Of a stretch of DNA of 64,000 nucleotides, positions 1 to 10,576 are shown piece after piece (position 1 is the first letter of the stretch; every line of letters begins with the position of its first letter). The position numbers and the translations under genes are program-made. Origin of the DNA: Antitrichia curtipendula (Eukaryota; Streptophyta; Bryopsida; Hypnales; Leucodontaceae). Under the pieces are notes generated by a model. That model was given only the letters and a program-made list of their open reading frames with translations, searched no databases and had not been told where the DNA came from. The DNA lies in contig OX579635.1 of the NCBI GenBank assembly GCA_951230915.1, forward strand, positions 44,392,001 to 44,456,000, written 5' to 3'.

Positions 1-210
1 TAATTATGCTTGCTCAGAGCGATTAACAAATCATTTATCACAAACTACGAACTCCAATCAATCTCGTAAGACCAATCTTCTAAAACTGGTCTGTTCATGT
101 TACACCGAACTCCAGTTACCTGCAAATCTGCAGCTTGCATATAAGTTACAACAAGATTGTTGGGTCAAGCACTCTCCAAGACCATGGCCGTCAATCCAAT
201 CTGAATCAAG

Positions 211-407
211 TCAGAGGACTAAATAATGCCAAGTTCCACCAGTCCTCACAGATTTTTCTGTGGCTGAGAGGGAGAGGGATTGTACCCCATAATGCTCTTC
301 AATTTGAGCCAAAAAAACACTCTTGGAAATTCTTTGGTTCACGAGTAAGACTTTTGGTATTGAGGAAGGAGCATCCGCATCCCTCACTGTTTTACTTGAA
401 TCCGTCC
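211..407 (-). other. possible alternative last exon or 3' UTR exon of the DMP-type gene
   Basis: A T-rich acceptor ending GCAG lies just before 407. Donor GTACGT at 539 in the terminal exon would create a 132-nt intron (408-539) in the 3' UTR. Alternatively, a donor at 625 (CGTG then GTAATT) joins 626 to 407 in phase and replaces the last residues of the protein with about 65 others, stopping at 211 (total 1125 aa). Both are inferred from splice signals only. The remaining bases of 1-560 show no other gene. Confidence 0.35.
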
Positions 408-560
408 CTGCAAAAAAATTGAAATATGTTAGAAAAATGATGTGAAATTGTGCAATATTAGAATCCAATATTAAGAGTTCAATCAAATATGGAAATAGCC
501 GGACAACCAAGATGATGGAAACAAACAATCCTAACGTACCTCAGTCCTTCGCACCAGGCT

Positions 561-3500
561 TCATAATTTCCTCTTCAGCGGCGCTTGCAAGCTGAAGCTG
601 CTCGAACTTCCAGCTCGGAAATTACCACGATTGCTGAGCTCCGCCTCAGATTCACTCGTAATCTCTTCTGTCGAGATCGAGTCAGTAATCTCTGTCGATT
701 CCGGTCGGTCAGAACGCAAGATGCGTGTCATGTTCGCAAGCGCTATCTGTTCTGCAGCCTCAGAAGTGCTCGCGACTAGGTCAGATGACACTGTCCGCAC
801 CTACAAACGATATCAATATCATTGTGTGCAAATTTTAGCAACTTAGGAAACGAAATGGCTAGAATTATCACAAGATTAATACCCTCAAAATAATCGCCAA
901 ATCTGCTATGCAACACCCATATTTTTAAATGATGAGCATGAGTGTTTCAAGCTACGGTTTTGTCCACTCAACCTTGGAATTTTGTCCACTTAACCTTGGA
1001 AGAACGTGGTCTCCATGACCAAGGTAGTCAGCAAAATACTTTGATTATTGGACTAATAGGTGCATTCTTTGTTTCTACAATTAACCCATAAATGACATTG
1101 AGGATGTTTTTTAGCCAATGAATGATAAAGAATCTCTCCATGCAAGATAGAAATACAACTATTCATCCTTCAAATTTTGTGTAAAAAGTTGAAAGTTCTT
1201 CTACAGTAGTTTGACTTCCAATGAGTGCTTTTGCATTTTTTTTAAGCCAATAATTCATTTCCGTGGTATCATTTCCATGGTATCATTTCCATGGTGCCCA
1301 GCTTGCCATTTAAGGGTTAAAAGTGAAGTCATCCTCTAGACCTTTTTAGGTATGCAAGCTCATCGTTTAAGGGTTAACAGTGAAGTCATCTATTGGACCT
1401 TTTTAGGTATGTAGCATCCTTACTAGGTTAACTTCTCATTCATTTGGAGTAATATTTTGAATCTTTAGAAGAAATTAATTCTTTATGACCAATTTCATGG
1501 AATTGAGGTAACTTTACATATGTTCAAAGATATAAGTGAAAACATACGAACATTGAAAAACAATTCATGCATTTTTGGGTTAAGATCTCTAGTCAAAACC
1601 TTAAAGTTTAAACCCTAAAACCGCACTCACTTGGGAAGCAGTCGGCGCCTGAGCCATGGCTTGCATGACGATCTCTTCCGTCACGCGCGGCAGCTGAGAC
1701 GCGCTGCGTTGGACGCGATCCAACCCCTGTTGCCCCGCCGCGGCCGCGGCTGTCACGTCCTCGATGTTCAGGCTCGCGTTGTCGCGCCAGTTGGATGGCA
1801 ACGTCGACATCCACTGCGAGACTCCGAATTCAGGTGATCCCTGTGAGGGCGAAAGTTGCGAGGCAAGGTGCCTGAACGCCATGTGGTTGTCGGCCGCGGA
1901 CGGCTGCTGGAACTTTCCAAAGCTCAGTTGGCGCTGCATCATGGTCGCGGCAGCTTGCATTTTGGGCGACAATGCGGACGCTTGGCGCTCTAGCTGTGCG
2001 TGCATTTGACTCCCTTGCTGGAGCAGCGATGCAATGTCAATCGCAACTGACGCCCCGGGTTGGGATCCCGCTTGGGCCATCCCTTGTGCCACGCCGAGCG
2101 CGAGCGCCTCCACGAACTGCGAGTTCACTGCGCTCACGATGGGTTGGGATCCCACTTGCGTGCTGATGAGTGTGGCGAGATCCTGGGCGGCGGAGGTGGC
2201 CGGGGTTGAGAGCGCGCGCGCTTGACTGTACATCTCGTGTGTCAAGTCCTCCTTTTGCTTCAGAAGCTCAGCCTTTGCGTCGCTCAAGCTCTGGGAGCCT
2301 CTGGAAGCGGCGTCATGTGCCAGCGACGTCACGGATTGCGCGACAGCAGCTTTCTGCCGTGCGATTTCGGCGTGCACCCCGGCCATGCCATGATCGGTGT
2401 CTTCCAGAAGGAGCGTCCCGGCCTCTCGCGCAGCCCCTGCGGTCAAAGTTGCCGTCAATGTGCCTTGACTCAGCGCCTGCGAGCCTGAATTCGCCATGAC
2501 CGCGATACTTTGCGCGGCAGATGAGCCTGGGACGTAGAACGCTTGCATCTGGGAGTTCAAAGTCACGCCTTGTTGGGCTAATTGCTCATGAACCTCGGCG
2601 AGAGATTTGCTTCCTTGCTGGACGAGACTGTTTGCGTTTATCATAAACTCATTGGCGGAGTTCAGGTTGAGTTGATTTCCGATGTTATGAGAAAATGCAT
2701 TCAGTGCGGTAGCTTGTGGCGACTGGCTAGAGCCAGGAAGCTGGTACCCCGCTTGCATTAGCGCTTGCCCTGTCGCGAGTGCTATCGCCGCAGCCTCCGA
2801 TCCCGCCGCGTGCACATTCGGAGATAAACCTAAAAAATTGGCGCACAACAAAAAACTTAATCAGAGATTCACCGTGCATGGTGCCTCATTAGTAATCTGC
2901 CCAATTGGTCATTTTCATTTATACCATGAATCTCTGGTGCGAGGCTCACCCGAGACTTGGCGCTGCAGACCTTGTGCGGCCTGATGGAACAGCGCATCGG
3001 GACCGGACGGCAGGGAGAGAGACGACCCTCGCAATTGCAGCATCGAATTCGCCCGCGTGAGTGCCATAGACGATTGCCTGGACAGACCTGCCAGCGGCCC
3101 GGACGTCGCAGCCTGGAGTTCCTGGTGCATTTGAGTCAAGGCGGCGTCCTTGGCATCTTGAACCGCCGATTGCACCGCTGCTATGGCCAAAGCGGGATGC
3201 GCCCCAGCTTTCACGAGCCCGGCTACGAGCGCGTCATGTGACACCAATTTCGACGCTTCTTGCAGCGCCAATGGGATATGGATCTGCACAACAAAAGGCA
3301 CCGCGAAACCATCAAAATCACACTAAATTTGTCTAAATTCCCCGAAAAACATAGACAAATCTGAGCGGGTGCACGCTTAGGAAGTCACAGTTCTTACGAC
3401 ATTCCGATTGAATGCATGAAAACGAATCATTAGCATCATTCTCATGTGCTACAATTACATTTTTGATGTCGTTTCAACGTGTTTGTTCTGAGCTGGTGTC

Positions 3501-5018
3501 CCCACTAGTGACATCGTGGTAGAAGCATGTTCAATTATGGCTTACGTCTTTGCTGAGTTCGGCAACAGCAGGTGCAGCTTTGAGCATCAACTGGTTGGCC
3601 TCCTTCTTCGCTTCGCCCTCCAAGCTATGCCCAATCTTCTCCGCGCCATGTTTAATATCATCCCCATACTTGCTAAAAATCCCGCTGGCAAGCGCCTTCA
3701 CGCCGTCCTGCAGCAGGTGATGTTCAATCGGGGATCCAGATTTCCCTCTCTCGTGATCCGGGGCGCCGAAGAGTTTTCCCTTGAAGAATTTCTTCACGGA
3801 GTCACCCAAGTGGTCATCGTCGTCATCGTCAGGCTTGGGATTCCCATGATCATGGTCGCCCTTTCCCCCGGGCGGCTTGGGCGGCAGCGACGGCCCGTGG
3901 ACCACCCCTTTCGGATCCGGCGGCTTGTAATTGTCCATTTGCGAGGGGACTTTCGGCGACAACGGATGCGCAATGCCATTCCTCGCGGGCGGAGAGAATG
4001 CAAAGATCGCACTAATCACGAACCCAACCAGCAACGGCAGCGTCTTCACCACCGTGCTGGGAATGTCGGGATAAAAACAAGTGCTCACAGGATTTGTGAG
4101 CATCGTCAACGTCGCGAACGCCATTGCGGACAGCACCGCATGCAAGAAATCCGTGGAATTGAGCTGATACTGAGAGTTTCCACTAGAGAACGTGGATCCC
4201 ATCACATGGGGCCCCATGGGTTTCGGTGGCTCCTCCGGCCGTGCCGGCACAGGCTGCCCATCCTTCCGCGCTTCCCGCTTCTCCGATTTATACCTTCGCC
4301 GCGCTTCGTAAAAGTGTGCCAGCTTGAGCTCGTACAGGCGCAAATCGACGAAGCCGGGATCGCCTTTGAAGCTTGGGTTCCAGAGGCCTCCTGGCGTGAC
4401 GAGCCCATGGTACACTTTACCATTGAACTGGATGGTGTCCGTGAAGCACACCAACATGCAGGTGGAGACCAGGATAATGAGCATGGCGCTGGTCATGACG
4501 ATCTCGGCGCGGCCGCAGTGACCGTCGTTGGTGGCCAGCGGCGCCAGCGTCTGGAACATGAGGAATGTGTTCGCGGGCAGGAGCTTGGTGATGTTGCCGA
4601 CTATGTTGGTGTCTTTCGGCTCCTCATGCGGGATGGGCTTGAAGTTCTTGTGAAACGTCTTCTCGTGCTTCGCGCGCTTCGGGTTCTTCTTCTGCTTCTG
4701 AGGCGTTTTGGGGCCGCCCAAGCCCACGACCTTGGCGCCAGCGCTCTTGGCGCCGTCCTTCATCGTGGAGCCCGTCGCGTGAATGCCTTCTCCAGCTTTC
4801 GTGATGGCGGTCGTGAGGCCCCCTCCAGCGCTCTTGGCGCCGTCCTTCAGAGTGGATCCCGTCGCGTGAATACCTTCTCCAGCTTTCGAAATGGCGCTGG
4901 CGATGCCCTCGCCAGCTTTCGAGAAGATGTTGGAGATGCCCTCGCCGATGAATGGGCGCGACGCGTCCTCGGACGGCTGCCCCTTCTCAGGGTCTTGCTC
5001 TTTGTATGGCTCCCCCAT
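561..5018 (-). CDS. DUF679 (DMP) four-helix membrane protein with long Ala/Gln/Ser-rich C-terminal tail, 4 exons
   Basis: Exons on the minus strand: 5018-3546, 3283-2950, 2829-1631, 800-561. All have GT-AG borders and join in phase, giving 1081 aa. Residues about 25-105 carry glycine/lysine repeats (KAGEGIHATGST and KDGAKSAG occur twice). The DMP core follows: KLLPANTFLMFQTLAP, a conserved NDGHC, TM2 ending CFTDT, GKVYHGLVTPGGLW, then after a roughly 60-residue charged insert the third and fourth segments with SCFYP, PARNGIAHPLS and four hydrophobic stretches. These are hallmarks of the plant DUF679/DMP family, whose members are usually about 200 aa and act in endomembranes, senescence and gamete fusion. 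After the core come a Pro/Asp-rich linker (six Asp in a row) and some 600 residues of helical Ala/Gln/Ser sequence spread over exons 1-4. ATG 5018 is the first in-frame ATG of the repeat domain. The family call is firm; the tail's function is unknown. Confidence 0.85.
801..1630 (-). other. third intron of the DMP-type gene, filled with repeats
   Basis: This 830-nt intron separates the third and fourth coding exons. It begins GTGAGT and ends TTTGTAG when read on the minus strand. It holds a TTAA-bounded short element (1085-1316), a partial tandem duplication of that element's right end (about 1301-1354 against 1356-1408), and about 65 bp (1015-1080) resembling the 121-bp tandem repeat unit at 10214. 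Confidence 0.7.
1085..1316. mobile_element. short TTAA-flanked piggyBac-like MITE (family B, copy 1)
   Basis: The element starts CCCATAAATGAC and ends GCCATTTAAGGG. TTAA lies directly outside each end (1081-1084 and 1317-1320). It has no coding capacity. A second copy, alignable along most of its length, lies at 59945-60164. TTAA duplications with CCC...GGG termini are the signature of piggyBac-superfamily insertions. The classification rests on this signature alone. Confidence 0.65.
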
Positions 5019-7328
5019 TATGCAATGCTGGCTCTTGAATCCCTCAATAGACCACCGGCCTCAATCCTGTGAAGATTTTCCAAAATTCATTTTTTCCTCC
5101 ATATGGTTCTCCACTTGAATATCTACTCCTGACAGAAAAGGGACTTTCAATTTTAGGACTGTTGCAATCGATATTGAGGTCCAAAGGCCAGGTGCAAACA
5201 AGTTAAATAGATCCATCTAGCTACTTCACTACATTAGGGGTGTCAAAACAGAAGAAGGCAGTTTCAGAATCGTCTTTCAATGTTCTGTGAGAGGAAAACT
5301 CTATTGAGCTGGGGATTAGTACTTCAGGGACTTTGGGAGAGAATCAGAGAGTGTCGATCAGAATCGCATGCATTGTGCCCAATTGCGCAAGGTCTGATCG
5401 ACACTCTCCACAGTCTGTGCTGATACGTACGCCGTACAGAATCAGAATGACCAATTAGAACTTTGCAGGCAGTCGTGTAGAAACAGGAAGACCACAAACC
5501 GAGAGGTCAAAGGTGTGACCTTCTAGCTTCATGAACCGATCCAGCATAGCTACGATTTGAACAGATGAGCACTAATACCCACAGACTAGGAATGATACAT
5601 TTCAACTTCCGGCCAATTATCGGAGGCAAGAATAATTTCTCTTGTCTTCAGCATGAACATTAATTAATACACCGCTAGTCGATCGATCAGTCTCCGAAAT
5701 CGAATGACAAACAAGGAAGAACATGAAGCATCTAATGACCAGTAAATTGAACCCAAAGAGATCAAAAATCGTACGAGCTGATCGATTTAGAAGTTTGCCT
5801 GGAGATTAATTAAGAGCTGGTACGTACGTCGACAACTCCGATGGATTCCTCTACTTCAATCAACACAAGCTAGTACAGTCGACCTTTCAATTGAGGAGTC
5901 CTACTCTGGCTCTCTAGAGACAACTGTGTTACTGAGCCCCAACCTGTCTGATCCAGTCCAAGGATCGGGACGAACCGACAGTGAATGTATTGTAACCCGA
6001 TGAGAATGAAAAAGTTCTAATTGATAATTTGATATTTGAAACTCCATTATCAGAATGTCAGAACAATTTCGAGTTAAAGTACGTAGATCTAGGCATTCAC
6101 TGAAGTTGAATAATGAATGAAAATTGCAGTATAATTATATAATCAGTGCGCGGTAGACCGATTTCAGCAGCTCCCCAATGATTGAATTAGCTACAGTTAG
6201 TAGTACTTCGTGGGCTCGAACTTATTTATACAAGGTCACGCTCAGTGTGGAGAGAAAACCACAACTCATTGCTGAAACTGACTTTGTCACAGTCATAATC
6301 AGAGCATGTTCGTTGAATTGAAGATTCCACATCAAACCCCACTGGACGTCGAATCGAGAATTACAGAGGGTGGCGTCGAGCTCTATATATACTTCGTGTG
6401 TGCACTCCGCCCGTGCACGTCGGAGTACTGAATGATCTAGCATCTTTGTGGATGGACACCATCCGGCCTAAGATATAGCTAAGGCTTGGCAGGTGCAGAT
6501 TACTTGCCCAGGGAACCAAGCACCTACTACCAAGTTAGCTGTGCCTGGCTCCGATCCCTTGCAAGTTAGCTCCACGTCCGACCTACAGATGCGGTATTCA
6601 CAAGCTAGAAGACCAACCATCTGACAACAAACTGACTGATAGAGAAGGAGAACGTTACACGTACCTAAGGATACATTAACGTATTCATGCTGCACAAGAG
6701 CCGGGCCGGAGCTACAAATGACTCGACCTGTTTTCGAGCAATCCATGAGCAATCCATGCCAATTACGTACTTTAGCTCAGTGCGTGCTCCTCACCAGGAC
6801 CGCTGGTCACTCCCAAACCCTGCACACCAGCAGTGCAAGCCGTTCCAAATCTCCAAGCACCTCCACATTCTCACCACCGTCGGCACGCAGCTGAATTGCT
6901 CATCTCGATCAGTCTTACTAGCACGCACTCTCGTTGCCGACTAGCTACATACCCCACCAGAATATGAGTGCTCGACGTCTTGCTAGCTGTGCAGCGACTG
7001 GACTAGCTGCAAGAATATATACCAAGATATTGGACCGAAAATGAACAGAAAACTGGCCGAAAGCGGGCGGAAAAGAGCTCGTGGAGGGCGTTGAATGTGA
7101 AGCAGATTGAAGTCTCTAAATTAGCTCTCCGTCAGCGTTTCTAGGAGTTTGTGCTGCACATGGGGCATAATTCGGTCAATGAATCCTTGTTGCCAAGCTA
7201 TGTTAGCGGTGATGTGTAGGTCCGGGTACACGTTGAAGTTGCAGCCTTTGTACAAGTTCAATTTCATAGATCGAGGGGGCGGGATGCGCATGGAGACCTC
7301 GAGGTCACTGCTCAGCTAAAGAGCTTCC
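5019..7328. other. gene-free upstream region of the DMP-type gene
   Basis: No supported coding sequence is seen in this 2.3-kb stretch. It should contain the promoter and 5' leader of the minus-strand DMP-type gene. Base composition is more balanced than in the intergenic DNA further right. It holds a 16-bp perfect inverted repeat (5347-5362 with 5393-5408). I could not pick out a convincing TATA box. Confidence 0.5.
5347..5408. repeat. perfect 16-bp inverted repeat with 30-nt loop
   Basis: GAGAGTGTCGATCAGA at 5347-5362 is exactly complementary to TCTGATCGACACTCTC at 5393-5408. The loop is 30 nt. It lies about 330-390 bp upstream of the DMP-type start codon. It could be a small RNA hairpin, a protein-binding palindrome or a transposon footprint; the sequence does not decide. 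Confidence 0.75.
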
Positions 7329-7331
7329 TAA

Positions 7332-7878
7332 GAGCATCTCCACTCTTGCTCCAAATAGGTCCCTGGCCCAGTGTACGCNNNNNNNNNNNNNNNNNNNNNN
7401 NNNNNNNNNNNNNNNNNNNNNNNNNNNNNNNNNNNNNNNNNNNNNNNNNNNNNNNNNNNNNNNNNNNNNNNNNNNNNNNNNNNNNNNNNNNNNNNNNNNN
7501 NNNNNNNNNNNNNNNNNNNNNNNNNNNNNNNNNNNNNNNNNNNNNNNNNNNNNNNNNNNNNNNNNNNNNNNNNNNNNNAAGCAAGCTGTAGTCACTCTCA
7601 ACTCAAACCAAAACTTGAAAAAAAACTCACAGCCACAGCCAAACTTGAGAAACAAACACAACAGTGCCAAGCAACCAACGGTACCAACATGGCCCCACAA
7701 TTACAATTAATAGCATGAATAGTGGCACATTAAAGTAAAAGGCCGAAAATCATGTACAACCCAGTGGCTGGGGGCGGGTATGGCTGGGGGAGTTACGAAA
7801 TATTGGCCACTTTCTTTTTACAGAGCCCTCAACGTGTTGTATTCAGTGCCCAAATCCCGTGCAAGAGTGGCGATGCTC
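7332..7878. mobile_element. PIF/Harbinger-like MITE with TAA target duplication, interrupted by an assembly gap
   Basis: The left terminus GAGCATCTCCACTCTTGC (7332-7349) and the right terminus (7861-7878) are inverted repeats with one mismatch in 18. TAA directly flanks both ends (7329-7331 and 7879-7881). A 3-bp TWA duplication with a GAGCATCTCC-type terminus is characteristic of plant PIF/Harbinger (Tourist-like) elements. The interior contains 200 N (7379-7578), so any transposase fragment cannot be assessed. The span of 547 bp depends on the gap estimate. Confidence 0.8.
7379..7578. other. assembly gap, 200 N
   Basis: An uninterrupted run of exactly 200 undetermined bases, probably a fixed-size placeholder. 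It lies inside the Harbinger-like MITE. Confidence 0.99.
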
Positions 7879-8084
7879 TAAGGAGGCCAGGGAAGTCAGC
7901 TGCCAGTAGGTACCTAGCTTACCTTTTGCCTCACTATAATTGCCCACGGGTTTCATGTGAGTGAGTCTCTGTGAGCCATGCTGGCTCCGATATTTGCTCG
8001 CTAAGTTACTGCCCAGCAATGATATTGCAGTCATCCATCCCTACTGTAAGATTGCGATTCGGGATCCAGATTCACACATGCACT

Positions 8085-8388
8085 AAGGTAGTATGCTCTA
8101 AAAGCGCCCATGTTCTAAAAGCGATCATGACACAGAGGTACATTTTGCTTTCTTCAATGTTCGAACTGTGTACATTTCAGAAGGTGGTCGCTTTTAGAAA
8201 CCACTGTGTTTGAACTTCAAAAATTCATAACTAATGCTAAAAAGATCTGAAAAATATGAAACGACTTGGGTTAGATGCCAATTCAATTTTTCTTCCTATA
8301 TAAATTTACTGAAAATTGTTTCAATAAGTTTAACTTCCCTGAAAAGGCGATCTGCTCTTAAGTGGTCGCTTTAAGAGCATACTACCTT
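8085..8388. mobile_element. TIR element, family AAGGTAGTATGCTC, copy 1
   Basis: The left end AAGGTAGTATGCTCTAAAAG (8085-8104) is inverted at the right end (8367-8388: CGCTTTAAGAGCATACTACC then TT). The trinucleotide ACT flanks both sides, so a 3-bp target duplication is possible. Inside, further AGCGATCA/TGGTCGCT-type inverted pieces suggest a nested hairpin. It is about 304 bp and non-coding. A second, longer copy sits at 11480-11891. Confidence 0.75.
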
Positions 8389-8803
8389 ACTACAGTACAT
8401 ACGTATGGTATTGCAGATCGAGAACAGACGACAGACTACGTACAGACGCAACCATTGGGCTCACTGTTTGGGATGTCAGGTTCGCTTGCTGTCCTGTCCT
8501 GCGCTGCCTGCTTGCAGAAACTGAAACTCTGTTAATTTCCTCCTTTCTAGTCGTACTGTTGCGATGGATGATAGTGTTCTTCCGTTCCTGCAGAAAACCC
8601 CGGAAGACGACGCATCGACCAAATGGGAAGCGGGGGCGGGGCTTGTCCGGCCGAGAACTTCTGTCTCTCCGTAGACCTCTCGTGATCATACTTGTAAACT
8701 TGGCGAAGTGCTACGGAGTGACTGTGTGGATGATGAATCGGTTGGGAATCTTGCACTACATCCAACTAGACCAGTATTTATGGAGGAAGCTTCACGAGTA
8801 ACA
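8389..8803. other. GC-richer unique stretch without a recognised gene
   Basis: Around 8430-8760 base composition is higher in G+C than the surrounding DNA. Open frames of 70-99 codons exist on both strands, but none resembles a known family or has splice-consistent partners. It may be a gene remnant or a non-coding transcript. Confidence 0.3.
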
Positions 8804-8945
8804 AACGGATATTGAGTTAAAATGGCGATATTCTTCCGCCATTTTTTCATTCATTTTTTAGGGTTAGTATAGATTTCAGATCACATGGTCTAAACCTAAA
8901 AGTGCCAAGTTTGTGGAATACTGCCATTTTAACTAAATATCCGTT
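8804..8945. mobile_element. 142-bp MITE with AACGGATATT termini
   Basis: AACGGATATTGAGTTAAAAT followed by GGC at the left is inverted at the right end (about 8921-8945). Shorter complementary pieces (TTTAGGGTTAGTATAG against CTAAACCTAAA) continue inward, so most of the element folds back. It has no coding capacity. The superfamily is not identified, and no clear target duplication is seen. Confidence 0.65.
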
Positions 8946-9027
8946 AATAGTCTAATTTATTAATGGAATCATGTCTAATGAAATCATGGAATAGTCTAAT
9001 GGAATCATGGAGAAACAGCTATTTTAA

Positions 9028-10213
9028 CCCCTAAAATTCTTTCATGTTCAAAGTAGGGTTTTATTTTGACTTTATAGTGTCAAATTGCACTAAAGAAAAT
9101 AATTTGGCTAAAAAATGACGAAAAAACCATGACATTTTTCGCAAAAAAACTTCAAATTAAAAAAAAAATCATGGATGAAATCGTCAGATTTTGGATGAAA
9201 ACCAAATTATGGATATGTGGTATATGCTAAATAATGTGATATTTTCTATCGCTACTTTGGCACTTTATAAAAAATAAAAAAAGCCCTAATTTAGAGGCTC
9301 AAAAAAACTTATATATATATATATATATATATATAAGTTTTTTGAGCACGCATTAAAGAAAATCTAGGACATCCGGAGGGCCGTTCCACAATCCTCCAAA
9401 GACCCCTCGGTTTAGTGTTTTTTTCTTGATACATGGATTTTTTCCTATTCGCATCCACTTGAGGTTCTGTTTTTAGATCTCAGCAATGGTTTAAAATGTG
9501 AAAACAAGGAACTAAAAAAATTAGGATTAAGGTACTGGAATGTACCTTAACCCTGATTTTTTAATACTTTTTAACACTTTGTATTTAACACAAAATTATG
9601 CCAACATAAGAAAATATCCCTAAATTATCTAGGGACCATCATCCACATTTTATTTTTTAGGGGGGATGTATGAAAGATTATCTTCATTGACAATTTGTGA
9701 GTTTCAACATGAGAAGAGGAGGTCTATGGAATTGGGCTTGTGATAGAGTTCACAATCTATGTGGGATATGTATCTTCACTCATTCTCATTTGGAGTTTGA
9801 TTAGGTCATATTGAGTCTTTTTGTTGTCCCATTTTATATGGGTTGTAATAATGAACACTCATATAATGTACTTTTGTATTTGATTCTTGATGATATAAAG
9901 TTTGGACCCTTTTGAATGTCTATGCTTTAACCTTAGAAAGATATTGCAAACCTATTGGTTCAATAATCGGATAATTTTGGTGACTACCTTAGTCATGGGG
10001 GGCTGCATTCTTACAAGGTTAATTTCATAATATGATCATTGAGATTGGCATAAGATATTTCCAAAAAAACTACAAAAAAATTATTTAGGGATAGAGGGCA
10101 CTCTACTCATTTCCAATACTTTGATTTTCTATCACCGTGTCTGCTCTAATTTTCCACCTTCAATAATAAGGAATAATTAGTGTTAGTAGCCATGACTTTC
10201 TCATCCAGTCCTA
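9028..10213. other. AT-rich intergenic DNA with repeat remnants
   Basis: No gene is supported. 9028 begins with CCCCTAAA directly after TTAA, a possible orphan end of a piggyBac-like element. About 9080-9260 is similar to 29515-29740 (shared words such as GGATGAAAT and GATATTTTCTATC). About 9949-10010 contains, in reverse orientation, part of the 121-bp repeat that follows. Confidence 0.5.
9294..9346. repeat. AT-centred perfect palindrome
   Basis: GCTCAAAAAAACTTATA is followed by a run of AT dinucleotides and then the near-exact complement ATAAGTTTTTTGAGC. The whole of about 50 bp can extrude as a cruciform. It could be the collapsed remains of a TIR element or simply an expanded AT repeat. 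Confidence 0.75.
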
Positions 10214-10576
10214 AAGTTTGTAGGCACATGTTTTCTTTGCCGGCAAGGGGACTACATAAGATAGTCATCAAAACTACTATGATTATTGAACCAATAGGTG
10301 CATTTTTTAATTTCTACAATGAACAATGTCAAGTAAGTTTGTAGGCACATGTTTTCTTTGCCGGCAAGGGGACTACATAAGATAGTCATCAAAACTACTA
10401 TGATTATTGAACCAATAGGTGCATTTTTTAATTTCTACAATGAACAATGTCAAGTAAGTTTGTAGGCACATGTTTTCTTTGCCGGCAAGGGGACTACATA
10501 AGATAGTCATCAAAACTACTATGATTATTGAACCAATAGGTGCATTTTTTAATTTCTACAATGAACAATGTCAAGT
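10214..10576. repeat. three tandem copies of a 121-bp unit
   Basis: Copies start at 10214, 10335 and 10456 with the words AAGTTTGTAGGCACATG. The copies are essentially identical, including TTTGCCGGCAAGGGG and GAACCAATAGGTGCA. The lack of divergence implies a recent duplication. A degenerate single copy of part of the unit is at about 1015-1080, and an inverted part at about 9949-10010. Confidence 0.95.

Noticed and set aside
3516..5072. A 518-codon plus-strand frame opposite the DMP-type exon
   Set aside because: It is the GC-rich antisense shadow of an exon with clear DMP motifs; its own translation has no recognisable domain.
8389..8801. Small gene encoding about 80-99 aa on either strand
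   Set aside because: No family resemblance, no splice partners, and overlapping open frames on both strands suggest chance in a GC-richer patch.
9301..9340. Intrinsic transcription terminator
   Set aside because: The AT palindrome is in a eukaryotic nuclear context and is better read as an expanded repeat.
10214..10576. CRISPR-like array
   Set aside because: The units are 121 bp and directly abutting with no spacers; the genome is eukaryotic.
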